Shown here: positions 1 to 7,404 of the stretch, one piece after another | How the letters are laid out: each line of letters begins with the position of its first letter | How positions within the stretch are numbered: the first letter of the stretch is position 1 | NCBI GenBank assembly: GCA_035509275.1 | Contig: DATJLU010000157.1 | Span: forward strand, 1 to 64,000 | Source: DAHUYF01 sp035509275 | GTDB taxonomy: Bacteria; Pseudomonadota; Alphaproteobacteria; ATCC43930; CGMCC-115725 | Direction: 5' to 3' | DNA: 64,000 bases | Position numbers and translations under genes: made by a program | The notes under the pieces: generated by a model | The model's input: only the letters and a program-made list of their open reading frames with translations | The model's database searches: none | Told to the model about the DNA's origin: nothing

Positions 1-136
1 AATGACAATGAAAACGGTTATCGGTGAAATGCGGATCTGCCTTTCCGGCAAGACTCTGAGGAGCGCCCATCGGGCGCGTCTCGAAGGACGCAAGACGGCG
101 ACGCAGCGCCAATCGCTGAGATGCCGGCGGTTGCGC

Positions 137-142
137 TATAAT
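137..142 (+). promoter_or_regulatory. perfect -10 box just ahead of the response regulator gene
   Basis: TATAAT is present at 137-142. If used, transcription would begin near 149-150, at the second ATG of the following gene, giving a leaderless message. No good -35 hexamer is visible 16-18 bases upstream. The preceding bases 1-136 hold no convincing gene on either strand. Confidence 0.4.
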
Positions 143-149
143 GGCCGCG

Positions 150-851
150 ATGACCGACTCCGAAACCGAGCCCCATCTTCTTGTCGTCGATGATGATGCG
201 CGGCTGCGCAATCTGTTGCGCCGCTATCTGACCGATAGCGGGTTTCGCGTGACCGGTGTCGCCGACGCGCAGGAAGCGCGCGCGCAGCTCGCGAGCTTTG
301 CGTTCGATCTCATCGTGCTCGATGTGATGATGCCGGGCGAAAGCGGTCTCGATCTGACACGCGCTCTGCGCGGCGAGACGCCGGCCTCAGGTCGGGTTCC
401 GGTACTGCTGCTCACCGCGATGGCCGAGCCGGAGGACCGGATCAACGGTCTCGAACAGGGCGCCGACGATTTCCTCGCGAAGCCGTTCGAGCCGCGCGAG
501 CTGGTGCTGCGCATCCGCAACATCCTGCAGCGCGTGCCGCAGCCGGCGCCACCCGCCGCCGAAGTGCGCTTCGGCGCCTGCCGCTTCGATCTCGCCCGCG
601 GCGAGCTCTACCGCGGCAGCGATGCGGTGCATCTGACCGCGGCGGAGACGGCGCTGCTGGCGGCCTTGGCGCGGCGGCCCGGCGAGGCCGTATCGCGCGA
701 GGCGCTGTCGGAGGAAGCGCAGTTCAGCGGCAATGTGCGCACGGTCGATGTGCAGGTGACGCGGCTCCGGCGCAAGATCGAGCGCGATCCCAAGTTCCCG
801 CGCTACCTGCAGACGGTGCGAGGCACCGGCTATGTCCTCAAGCCAGATTGA
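150..851 (+). CDS. OmpR/PhoB-family response regulator
   Basis: DNA-binding response regulator of a two-component pair. The N-terminal receiver domain shows the acidic cluster VVDDD (about residues 13-17), the phosphoacceptor Asp in LDVMMPGESG (about residue 58) and the conserved Lys in LAKPFEP. The C-terminal half is a winged-helix output domain ending in TVRGTGYVL, typical of the OmpR class. An in-frame ATG at 141 is an alternative start, but a TATAAT box overlaps it and neither start has a Shine-Dalgarno sequence, so 150 was chosen. The stop overlaps the sensor kinase start by 20 bases, so the two are co-translated. The stimulus and targets are unknown; envelope or osmotic sensing as in OmpR/EnvZ is only a family-level guess. 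Confidence 0.9.
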   Translation: MTDSETEPHLLVVDDDARLRNLLRRYLTDSGFRVTGVADAQEARAQLASFAFDLIVLDVMMPGESGLDLTRALRGETPASGRVPVLLLTAMAEPEDRINGLEQGADDFLAKPFEPRELVLRIRNILQRVPQPAPPAAEVRFGACRFDLARGELYRGSDAVHLTAAETALLAALARRPGEAVSREALSEEAQFSGNVRTVDVQVTRLRRKIERDPKFPRYLQTVRGTGYVLKPD

Positions 852-2226
852 TCGCGCCACGCTGCCGGCCGAGGCGATGCCGGCGCCCCCTGCCACCGCC
901 GACACGCACCGGCGCTGGTGGAAGCGCATCCTGCCGCGCTCGCTGTTCGGGCGCTCGCTCATCATCATCATTCTGCCGCTGGTGCTGGCGCAGCTCCTCG
1001 CCACCTGGATCTTCTATGACCGCCATTGGGCGACGGTCGAGCGCCGGCTCGCCACCGACGTCGCCGCCGACATCGCCTTGACGCTGGACGCGCGCGACTT
1101 CACGCACAGCTCCGCCGGGCTCGACGCGCTGCTGGCGCGCAGCGCCGACGTCACCGAGCTCCATTTCCACTTCCGGCCGGGCGAGAGCCTGCCGAGCAGC
1201 GTCCCGGCAAGCGACGACAGCTGGCTCTACGAGGCGCTTTCCGGCGCCATGGACGAGCGCGTGCGCCGCCCGTTCGAGATCGATAACGCGAGCGATCCGC
1301 GCTACATCCTGATCTGGGTGGCGCTGCACGACGGCGTCATGGAAGTGATGGCGCCGCGCACGCGGCTGTTCACGCCGACGACCTACATCTTCGTGCTCTG
1401 GATGGCGGGCTCCTCGCTGGTGCTGCTGGCGGTCGCCTCTCTGTTCATGCGCAACCAAGTGCGCTCGCTGCGGCGACTCGCGGCGGCGGCGGAGAGCTTC
1501 GGCAAGGGCCGCGACGTGCCCAACTTCAAACCGGAAGGCGCGACCGAGGTGCGCCAGGCCGCCGCCGCCTTCCTCAAGATGCGCGACCGCATCCGGCGGC
1601 AGATCACGCAGCGCACCGAAATGCTGGCGGGGGTGTCGCACGATCTGCGCACGCCGCTGACGCGCATGCGACTGGCGCTCGAGTTCCTGGGCGAGGGCGG
1701 TCCGGAAGTCGAGGAGCTGAAGCAAGACGTCATCGCCATGGAGCGCATGGTCCAGGGCTATCTCGACTTCGCACGCGGCGAGGGCCCGGAGCAGCCGCGC
1801 CCGACCGATCTCGGGCTGCTGCTCGAGGAAGCCGCCGCGGCGGCGCGGCGGGATGGCGCCGACATCTCGCTGGCGCTGCCCGAGGAGCTCATGCTGCCGC
1901 TGCGTCCGGACGCGATGCGGCGCTGCATCGCCAATCTGCTCAACAATGCGCGGCGCTATGGCAGCCACATCTGGATCACCGCGCTGCCGGTCGATGAAGG
2001 CGTCGACATCCTCGTCGACGATGACGGGCCCGGCATTCCCCCCGATGAGCGCGAGAACGTCTTCCGCCCGTTCTTCCGCCTCGATGCCTCGCGCAACCCC
2101 GCGACCGGCGGGGTCGGCCTCGGGCTCACCATCGCGCGCGACGTGGCGCGCGGCCATGGCGGCGATCTGACGCTCGAGGAGTCGCCGCAGCACGGGCTGC
2201 GCGTCCGGTTGCACCTGCCGCGCTGA
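832..2226 (+). CDS. EnvZ-like sensor histidine kinase
   Basis: Membrane sensor kinase, 464 residues. A short basic N-terminus is followed by membrane segment 1 (about 38-58), a periplasmic domain of about 120 residues, membrane segment 2 (about 182-204), a HAMP linker, the phosphoacceptor helix with GVSHDLRTPLTRMRLALE (His near 269), and an HATPase domain with the N box NLLNNARRYG and the G boxes DDDGPGIP and GGVGLGLTIA. This order matches EnvZ and related kinases. It overlaps the response regulator by 20 bases and probably phosphorylates it. GAGG lies 8 bases before the ATG. The ligand cannot be inferred from the periplasmic domain. Confidence 0.92.
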   Translation: MSSSQIDRATLPAEAMPAPPATADTHRRWWKRILPRSLFGRSLIIIILPLVLAQLLATWIFYDRHWATVERRLATDVAADIALTLDARDFTHSSAGLDALLARSADVTELHFHFRPGESLPSSVPASDDSWLYEALSGAMDERVRRPFEIDNASDPRYILIWVALHDGVMEVMAPRTRLFTPTTYIFVLWMAGSSLVLLAVASLFMRNQVRSLRRLAAAAESFGKGRDVPNFKPEGATEVRQAAAAFLKMRDRIRRQITQRTEMLAGVSHDLRTPLTRMRLALEFLGEGGPEVEELKQDVIAMERMVQGYLDFARGEGPEQPRPTDLGLLLEEAAAAARRDGADISLALPEELMLPLRPDAMRRCIANLLNNARRYGSHIWITALPVDEGVDILVDDDGPGIPPDERENVFRPFFRLDASRNPATGGVGLGLTIARDVARGHGGDLTLEESPQHGLRVRLHLPR

Positions 2227-2250
2227 GGGAAGCACCGGCCGAAAACAAAT

Positions 2251-2278
2251 GAGGCCGCCCCAAACCGGGGGCGGCCTC
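2251..2278 (-). terminator. Rho-independent terminator of the phasin gene
   Basis: Perfect 11-bp stem GAGGCCGCCCC / GGGGCGGCCTC with a 6-base loop. Read on the minus strand it is followed by ATTTGTTTT (2250-2242), so it serves the phasin gene ending at 2336. It lies 24 bases past the kinase stop and may also act on the plus strand. Confidence 0.8.
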
Positions 2279-2335
2279 GCCGCGTCGCACAGGGGGGATT
2301 ATCGGCGACGCGATAGGACGAAGCTCAAAGCGCCG

Positions 2336-2773
2336 TCAGCGCGCAACCTTCTGCTTGGCGTATTCGCGCAGCTCTTCGAAGCCTTCGGCGACGCGCTTCT
2401 GAATGACGCTGAACGCTTCGGTATTGGCCTTGGTGACGAGCTCGGCGAGCTCGCGAGCATTGGCGACGCTCTTCTCGAAAGCCTGCTTGGCGTATTCGGC
2501 GTTCTTGGCGATGCGCTCTTCCGGGGCGCCGGGCTGCGTCCATTCGCGCACGAGGCTCGACACCTCGTCGACGGCCTCGCGGGCGATCTCGACCTGGCGC
2601 CGCGCCACGGCCTGAACGCCTTCTACGGCTAGTTGATTCGCTTGGGTCAGCGCTTCGAGATTCTTGCGCTGCGAGGCGACGATCGATTCGACGTCGAGGC
2701 CGGGAAAAGTGAAGCCGGCAAACGCTTTGCCGACATCCATATCCATGAAAGTGTGCTTACCGTTGGTGGTCAT
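2336..2773 (-). CDS. phasin family protein (PHA granule surface protein)
   Basis: Small 145-residue amphipathic protein of the phasin family, which coats polyhydroxyalkanoate granules and controls their number and size. It has a short N-terminal lead with FAGFTFPGLD, followed by the phasin core from about residue 28 (VASQRKNLEALTQANQLA) to the C-terminus, nearly all predicted helix with heptad-like spacing and no Cys. Length and pattern match alphaproteobacterial phasins. GAAGGA lies 8 bases upstream of the ATG. It is monocistronic, with its own promoter (2828-2856), a PhaR-like site at the transcription start and a strong terminator. No PHA synthase gene is in the window, so the granule role rests on family similarity. 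Confidence 0.88.
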   Translation of the reverse strand: MTTNGKHTFMDMDVGKAFAGFTFPGLDVESIVASQRKNLEALTQANQLAVEGVQAVARRQVEIAREAVDEVSSLVREWTQPGAPEERIAKNAEYAKQAFEKSVANARELAELVTKANTEAFSVIQKRVAEGFEELREYAKQKVAR

Positions 2774-2805
2774 GGGAGTATCCTTCGCGGGCTGGGGACA
2801 GCTAT

Positions 2806-2823
2806 GCTGCGGTGCACAATGCC
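2806..2823 (-). promoter_or_regulatory. PhaR-like operator at the phasin transcription start
   Basis: TGCTGCGGTGCACAATGC holds closely spaced TGC/GCA half sites like those bound by PhaR, the PHA-responsive repressor of phasin genes. It covers about -2 to +16 of the predicted start site, the right place for repression. The PhaR assignment is inference from motif and context. Confidence 0.5.
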
Positions 2824-2827
2824 GAAA

Positions 2828-2856
2828 ATATGGCTTAATAGCCTGCCCAGGTCAAG
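2828..2856 (-). promoter_or_regulatory. sigma70-type promoter of the phasin gene
   Basis: On the minus strand TTGACC (2856-2851) is separated by exactly 17 bases from CATATT (2833-2828). This predicts a start near 2821 and a 5' leader of about 48 bases before the phasin ATG at 2773. Confidence 0.65.
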
Positions 2857-2892
2857 GGCGCCTGCCAAAAAATATTGCAACGCAAAAGTAAC

Positions 2893-3513
2893 CTACCGTG
2901 CGGCGTCGACCGCACTCAGGCCGAGCCAGGATTCCATCGCGCGCAGTCGCCGGTCAAGAGCCGCCATCGTTCGGGCGAGGTCGGCGCTGTCGTCATCGAG
3001 GAACACCCTTAACACCGAAAGATAGAGCCCCGCCAGCAGCTTGGCGCGAAACCGCCCGCGCCCTCCGGCGGCGGAAACGCCCGCCCGCTCCAACATCCAG
3101 CCCATCGAAGAGAACAGCGCCGGCAGGCCCAGAAGCGCCGCCGGATCGCCCATGCTGTCGCGCAGAATCGCCCGCAGCGCCTCGCGATGTTGGGCAAGCG
3201 CGTCGAAGCGCCGCATCAACGCATCGAACAACCGATCGCGCGCCGGCTCGTCCGCGGCGCTGGTTCCGGCAAGCGCCGCCCGGTCGATGCGGCGGTGGAA
3301 GCGCGCCAGCAGCGCCAGCTTGGAGGGACAGGCTGTGTATGCCTCATCGAGCGGCAGCCCGGCCTCGGCAGCGATCTCGCCAAGACCGGTCCGCCGCCAG
3401 CCCTGCCGCTCGGCCAGGCGCAACGCTGCATCGACGAGCCGGTCCGCCGCCTCCGCCGCCTCTGCCGCCGCGGGTTTGGCGGCCGTCTTCCTGGCACCCG
3501 CTCGTCTCGCCAT
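2893..3513 (-). CDS. TetR-like regulator with COQ9-like C-terminal region
   Basis: Protein of 206 residues. After an Ala/Lys-rich basic N-terminus there is a TetR-type helix-turn-helix (about 24-68: DRLVDAALRLAERQGW, LGEIAAEAGLP). The C-terminal part, with FLDDDSADLARTMAALDRRL, resembles the end of COQ9-family proteins, which share the TetR fold and support ubiquinone synthesis. It could therefore be a TetR repressor or a COQ9-like lipid-binding protein. The DNA-recognition helix region EAGLPLDEAYTACPSKLALL keeps the TetR look. It lies upstream of the phasin gene but is separated by the phasin promoter. Function is not settled. Confidence 0.75.
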   Translation of the reverse strand: MARRAGARKTAAKPAAAEAAEAADRLVDAALRLAERQGWRRTGLGEIAAEAGLPLDEAYTACPSKLALLARFHRRIDRAALAGTSAADEPARDRLFDALMRRFDALAQHREALRAILRDSMGDPAALLGLPALFSSMGWMLERAGVSAAGGRGRFRAKLLAGLYLSVLRVFLDDDSADLARTMAALDRRLRAMESWLGLSAVDAAR

Positions 3514-3623
3514 GCGAGACCTCCCGGAAATCCTCGGCGCCCAGCTTAGAGCCTCAACCAGGCGAAATCGAAACTATTCCGCCCCTGTGCCGGCGGCGGC
3601 ACCTCGCCACGGCAGCGATCGGG

Positions 3624-4454
3624 CTAATCCGCGAGCTCGCGCGAGCGCTTGGTGGCGGCGAGAACGGCGCGGCGCAGCAGCGGGTCGAGCCCGTCCACCG
3701 CCATCAGAACATCGAGCGCCGCGCGCGTGGTGCCGCCCGGGCTGGTGACGGTCTCGCGCAACACCGCCGCGCTTTCGGCCGAGCGCCGCGCCAACTCGCC
3801 GGAGCCCGCCACGGTGGCCCGCGCGAGCCGTTCCGCCAGCGCCTCGGGCAAGCCCGCCGCCACCCCCGCCCGGGCGAGGCATTCGATCAGCAGGAAGACG
3901 TAGGCGGGGCCGCTGCCCGAGACCGCGGTCACGGCATCGAGGAGCGCCTCGTCCTCGACCCAGCCGACATCACCCACCGCGGCGAGCAGCGCTTCGGCAA
4001 TCCGGCGCTGCTCCGGCCCGACGCGCGCATTGGCGCAGGCGACGGCGATGCCGCGGCCAATGGAAGCCGGCGTATTGGGCATGGCGCGCACCACCGAAGC
4101 CGCCTCGCCCAGCGCGCGGGCGAAGAAGCTCAGCGTCTTGCCGGCGGCAATCGAGAGGCAGAGCGCGCCCGCATCGGCGAAGCGGCGATAGGGCGGCAGC
4201 ACGTCGGCCATCGCCTGCGGCTTGACCGCGAGCACGACGACAGCCGGTTGGAAATCCGGTGCAATCGCCGCGGCATCGCTCAGCCGCTCGACACCGGCCC
4301 GGCCGGCGAAACCGGCAGCACCGGGACCAGGCTCGACGACGACGAGGCGACGCGTCAGTCCGCGCTCCAGCCAGCCGGCCAGTAGCGCTCCCCCCATCTT
4401 GCCGCAACCGACAAGCAGCAGCGCCGGAACCTTGGGCGCTGCAGGATCGCTCAC
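3624..4454 (-). CDS. proC: pyrroline-5-carboxylate reductase
   Basis: Catalyses the last step of proline synthesis, NAD(P)H-dependent reduction of 1-pyrroline-5-carboxylate to proline, in the cytosol. The N-terminal Rossmann fold carries LLVGCGKMGGALLAGW (about 12-27) and the substrate region holds MPNTPASIGRG. The family signature lies at about 170-190 with VSGSGPAYVFLLIECLARAG, and TSPGGTTRAALDVL follows. The length of 276 matches the family. It overlaps the upstream ybjN-like gene by 4 bases and is translationally coupled to it, an arrangement common in alphaproteobacteria. Confidence 0.95.
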   Translation of the reverse strand: MSDPAAPKVPALLLVGCGKMGGALLAGWLERGLTRRLVVVEPGPGAAGFAGRAGVERLSDAAAIAPDFQPAVVVLAVKPQAMADVLPPYRRFADAGALCLSIAAGKTLSFFARALGEAASVVRAMPNTPASIGRGIAVACANARVGPEQRRIAEALLAAVGDVGWVEDEALLDAVTAVSGSGPAYVFLLIECLARAGVAAGLPEALAERLARATVAGSGELARRSAESAAVLRETVTSPGGTTRAALDVLMAVDGLDPLLRRAVLAATKRSRELAD

Positions 4455-4954
4455 GCCTCGCCCACCGGATCGATCATCGCCGCGGCGAGCGCTTCCTCGG
4501 CCGGCTTGCCGCCCCAGACGACGAGCTGAAAGGCCGGGTAGAAGCGCTCACACTCGCTGACCGCGATGTCGACGAGATCCTCGATCTGCTCGACACAGGC
4601 GCCGCTGGCGCCGCGCAGCAATACACCCTGGCGGAAGGCCGGCGACTGAGCATCGGGCGTGAGGTCGAAATGGCCGAGCCAGAGCCGCTCGTTCACCACG
4701 GCGAGCAGCTCGAATATGGCGCCGCGTCGCGCCTTCGGCACCTTCATCTCGAAAGCGCAGGTGAAATGCAGCGCGTTGATCTCGCGCTGCCAGATGAAGA
4801 GCAGGCGGTAGTCGCACCAGCGGCCGGTGATCTCGACGACCATCTCCTCGTCGCTGGCGCGATCATGCGCCCATTCATTCGCCTGGACGATCTCTTCGAC
4901 GAGATCGATCGGGTTGGCGGCGAGCACAGCCGTCTCGAGTGACAAAGCGGTCAT
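4451..4954 (-). CDS. YbjN domain-containing protein
   Basis: Protein of 167 residues matching the YbjN family, whose fold resembles type III secretion chaperones and whose molecular role is poorly defined. Visible family features are the acidic N-terminus with NPIDLVEEIV, the central strand region WCDYRLLFIWQREINALHF, and NERLWLGHFDLTPD followed by GVLLRGASGACVEQIEDLV. There is no signal peptide or membrane segment, so it is cytosolic. It is the first gene of a two-gene operon with proC (4-base overlap). No catalytic motif is seen. Confidence 0.85.
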   Translation of the reverse strand: MTALSLETAVLAANPIDLVEEIVQANEWAHDRASDEEMVVEITGRWCDYRLLFIWQREINALHFTCAFEMKVPKARRGAIFELLAVVNERLWLGHFDLTPDAQSPAFRQGVLLRGASGACVEQIEDLVDIAVSECERFYPAFQLVVWGGKPAEEALAAAMIDPVGEA

Positions 4955-5094
4955 TCACCCTCCTGTGGGGGGCCAACCCGGGTGATCGCGGCATTTTGTG
5001 TGAACCACCCTCGGTCACCACAAGATGTAGCCTGCCAAAGCTGACCGAGCGGCGCAAGCACGGAGTTATCCACAAACGCGAAGAAACCGCCGAT

Positions 5095-5439
5095 CTACAG
5101 CGGTTCGGCCGGCTTCGGCTTGCGCATCGCCGGGCGCGAGCGCAGCGGGCGACGCGGTGCCGCATGCGGCTCGGCGGGACTGGCGGGACTGGTGATCCCA
5201 AGCCGCGCTTCGAGCGCGGCAACACGCGCGGCAAGCGCTTCCTGCTCGGCGCGCGCTTTGGCGGCCATCGCCTGCACGGCGTCGAACTCCTCGCGCCGGA
5301 CAAGATTCATGCGGCTAAGGACGCGCTCGAACTGATCGCGCAAACGGGTTTCGAGCTCGTCGCGCACGCCGGTGAGCGCGCCGAGCGCGCCGGTGGCGAC
5401 GCGGGCGAGATCGTCGAGCAAGCGGTTCTCGGACTGCAT
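5095..5439 (-). CDS. ubiK: UbiK-type accessory factor (BMFP family)
   Basis: Small 114-residue protein of the YqiC/UbiK family. In gammaproteobacteria UbiK helps assemble the ubiquinone-synthesis complex and binds lipids and membranes. The N-terminal amphipathic part (LLDDLARVATGALGALTGVR) is followed by ETRLRDQFERVLSRMNLVRR and the C-terminal coiled coil AEQEALAARVAALEARLG, as in the family. An extra Pro/Arg/Lys-rich basic tail (about 90-114) is added. It is divergent from hldD, with a 129-base shared promoter region. The 140 bases downstream to ybjN hold no gene. Confidence 0.85.
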   Translation of the reverse strand: MQSENRLLDDLARVATGALGALTGVRDELETRLRDQFERVLSRMNLVRREEFDAVQAMAAKARAEQEALAARVAALEARLGITSPASPAEPHAAPRRPLRSRPAMRKPKPAEPL

Positions 5440-5528
5440 GGCGGCTCTCCTCTCGCGAAACTGGCAGCGGGCCTCCGGCTAGCATAGATACCGGCGGGGG
5501 CCAAATCGAATCCGGCCGCGCGCCGCAT

Positions 5529-5556
5529 TTGACGCCATGGCGGCAACGCTTATAAC
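5529..5556 (+). promoter_or_regulatory. sigma70-type promoter of hldD
   Basis: TTGACG (5529-5534) and TATAAC (5551-5556) with a 16-base spacer. The predicted start near 5562-5564 leaves a leader of only about 5-7 bases before the ATG at 5569, so the message is nearly leaderless; no Shine-Dalgarno sequence is present, consistent with that. Confidence 0.6.
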
Positions 5557-5568
5557 ACCGCCCTTGCG

Positions 5569-6555
5569 ATGATCGTCATCACGGGCGGCGCGGGATTCAT
5601 CGGCTCGAACTTGGTCGCGGCGCTCGACGAGCGCGGCGGGCAGGATCTCGTCGTCTGCGACCGACTCGGCAAGGACGACAAATGGCGCAACCTCGCCAAG
5701 CGCGAGCTCGCTGCGCTGGTGCCGCCCGAATCCCTGTTCGATTTCCTCGAGCGCCATGCGCGCGAGATCAACCTCATCTTCCATCTGGGCGCCGTATCGT
5801 CAACGACCGAGACCGATGCCGATTTCATCATCGCCGCCAATTTCATGCTGCCGCAGCGCCTCTGGGAGTGGTGCGCCGAGACCGAGACGCGCTTCATCTA
5901 CGCGTCCTCCGCCGCCACCTACGGCGATGGCGGCGCGGGCTTCGACGACGACATCGCGCCGGCGGCGCTGGCGCGGCTGCGCCCGCTCAACGCCTATGGC
6001 TGGTCGAAGCATCTCTTCGACCGCCGCATCGCGCGGCTCGCCGGCCAGCCCGGCAAGCGGCCGGCGCAATGGGCGGGACTCAAATTCTTCAACGTTTACG
6101 GCCCGAACGAGTACCACAAGGGCGCGATGAAGAGCGTCGCGGCGCAGCTCTACGCCCGCGCCGCCAAAGGCGAGGCGGCGCGGCTCTTCCGCTCGCATCG
6201 CGCCGGCGTGCCCGATGGCGGGCAGCAGCGCGATTTCGTCTATGTCCGCGATTGCGTCGACATGATGCTGTGGCTGAACGACCACCCCGAGGTGAGCGGC
6301 CTCTTCAACATCGGCAGCGGCGCGGCACGCAGCTTCGCCGAGCTGGCTGCGGCGGTTTATCGCGCGCTGGGCCGCGAGCCCAAGATCGATTTCATCGACA
6401 CGCCCGTCGAGATCCGCGACAAGTATCAGTACTTCACCGAGGCGCGGATGGAGCGGCTGCGTGCCGCCGGCTATGACCGGCCGATGACCTCGCTCGAGGA
6501 GGGCGTGCGCGACTACGTCCAGAACTATCTTGCCGTCTCCGATCCCTATCGCTGA
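5569..6555 (+). CDS. hldD: ADP-glyceromanno-heptose 6-epimerase
   Basis: Extended short-chain dehydrogenase that epimerises ADP-D-glycero-D-manno-heptose to the L-glycero form used in the lipopolysaccharide inner core. The NADP-binding motif ITGGAGFIGSN is at residues 4-14. The substrate-binding loop DKWRNLAKRE near residue 40 is characteristic of HldD, LIFHLGAVSSTTETD follows, and the catalytic Tyr-Lys pair is in AYGWSKHLFDR. The KFFNVYGPNEYHKG motif is also typical. The length of 328 fits the family. It is followed after 15 bases by lgt and is probably co-transcribed with the envelope genes downstream. Confidence 0.95.
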   Translation: MIVITGGAGFIGSNLVAALDERGGQDLVVCDRLGKDDKWRNLAKRELAALVPPESLFDFLERHAREINLIFHLGAVSSTTETDADFIIAANFMLPQRLWEWCAETETRFIYASSAATYGDGGAGFDDDIAPAALARLRPLNAYGWSKHLFDRRIARLAGQPGKRPAQWAGLKFFNVYGPNEYHKGAMKSVAAQLYARAAKGEAARLFRSHRAGVPDGGQQRDFVYVRDCVDMMLWLNDHPEVSGLFNIGSGAARSFAELAAAVYRALGREPKIDFIDTPVEIRDKYQYFTEARMERLRAAGYDRPMTSLEEGVRDYVQNYLAVSDPYR

Positions 6556-6570
6556 GCGTTTGCGCCCCGC

Positions 6571-7404
6571 ATGTTCTTCCTCATCCCCTACCCCGCCATC
6601 AATCCCGACATCGTCCATTTCGGCCCCTATATGATCGGCCACTGGTCGGTCGGCCCGTTCGCGATCCGCTGGTATGCGCTCGCCTACATCGCCGGTCTGG
6701 TCATCGGCTGGCGCTACTGCCTGGCGCTCGCCAAGCGGCCGCCGCTCGTGGCGCAGGTGCAGGACATCGACGACTTCCTCGTCTGGGCGACGCTCGGCGT
6801 CGTGCTCGGCGGCCGCACCGGCTATGTGCTGTTCTACAACTTGCCCTACTACCTCCAGAATCCGATCCAGGTCTTCTATCTCTGGCGCGGCGGCATGTCG
6901 TTCCATGGCGGCGCGCTCGGCGTCACCCTCGCCATCCTGCTGTTCTGCCGACAGCGCAAGATCAATTTCCTCGCTTTCGCCGACATCATCATCTGCGCCG
7001 TGCCGATCGGCCTGTTCTTCGGCCGCATCGCCAACTTCATCAATGGCGAGCTCTGGGGCCGCGTCACCAACGTGCCCTGGGCGATGATCTTCCCGAGCGA
7101 CCCCGAGCACCTGCCGCGCCATCCAAGCCAGCTTTACGAGGCGACGCTCGAAGGCATCGTGCTCTTCACCGTACTCTGGATCTGCCAGTATCGCGGCTTG
7201 CGGCAGCGGCCGGGAGCGACCACCGGCGTCTTCTTCATCGGCTACGGCATCGCGCGCATCATCGCCGAGTTCTTCCGCCAGCCCGACCCGCAGCTCGGCT
7301 TCCTCTTCTGGGGCATCACCATGGGGCAGCTGCTGTCGGCGCCTTTGGTGATCATCGGGCTCTGGCTGCTGCTGCGGGCGAAGCCGCTCGCGGCGCGGGC
7401 GTGA
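6571..7404 (+). CDS. lgt: prolipoprotein diacylglyceryl transferase
   Basis: Inner-membrane enzyme that transfers diacylglycerol from phosphatidylglycerol to the lipobox Cys of prolipoproteins. Family motifs are IRWYALAYIAGLVIGWRY near residue 35, GGRTGYVLFYN near 87, the Lgt signature GRIANFINGELWGR near 152, and HPSQLYEATLEG near 187. It has about seven hydrophobic segments and 277 residues, the usual length. Its TGA overlaps the GTG start of the next gene by 4 bases (GTGA). Several lipoprotein candidates, such as 19279-20136, would be substrates. Confidence 0.96.
   Translation: MFFLIPYPAINPDIVHFGPYMIGHWSVGPFAIRWYALAYIAGLVIGWRYCLALAKRPPLVAQVQDIDDFLVWATLGVVLGGRTGYVLFYNLPYYLQNPIQVFYLWRGGMSFHGGALGVTLAILLFCRQRKINFLAFADIIICAVPIGLFFGRIANFINGELWGRVTNVPWAMIFPSDPEHLPRHPSQLYEATLEGIVLFTVLWICQYRGLRQRPGATTGVFFIGYGIARIIAEFFRQPDPQLGFLFWGITMGQLLSAPLVIIGLWLLLRAKPLAARA

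Noticed and set aside
2..193. 63-codon open frame at the window start
   Set aside because: Arg-rich, overlaps the response regulator start, no ribosome site and no similarity to a known small protein.
5066..5074. TTATCCACA, a perfect DnaA box
   Set aside because: Single copy with no AT-rich region, no other boxes and no replication genes, so not an origin.
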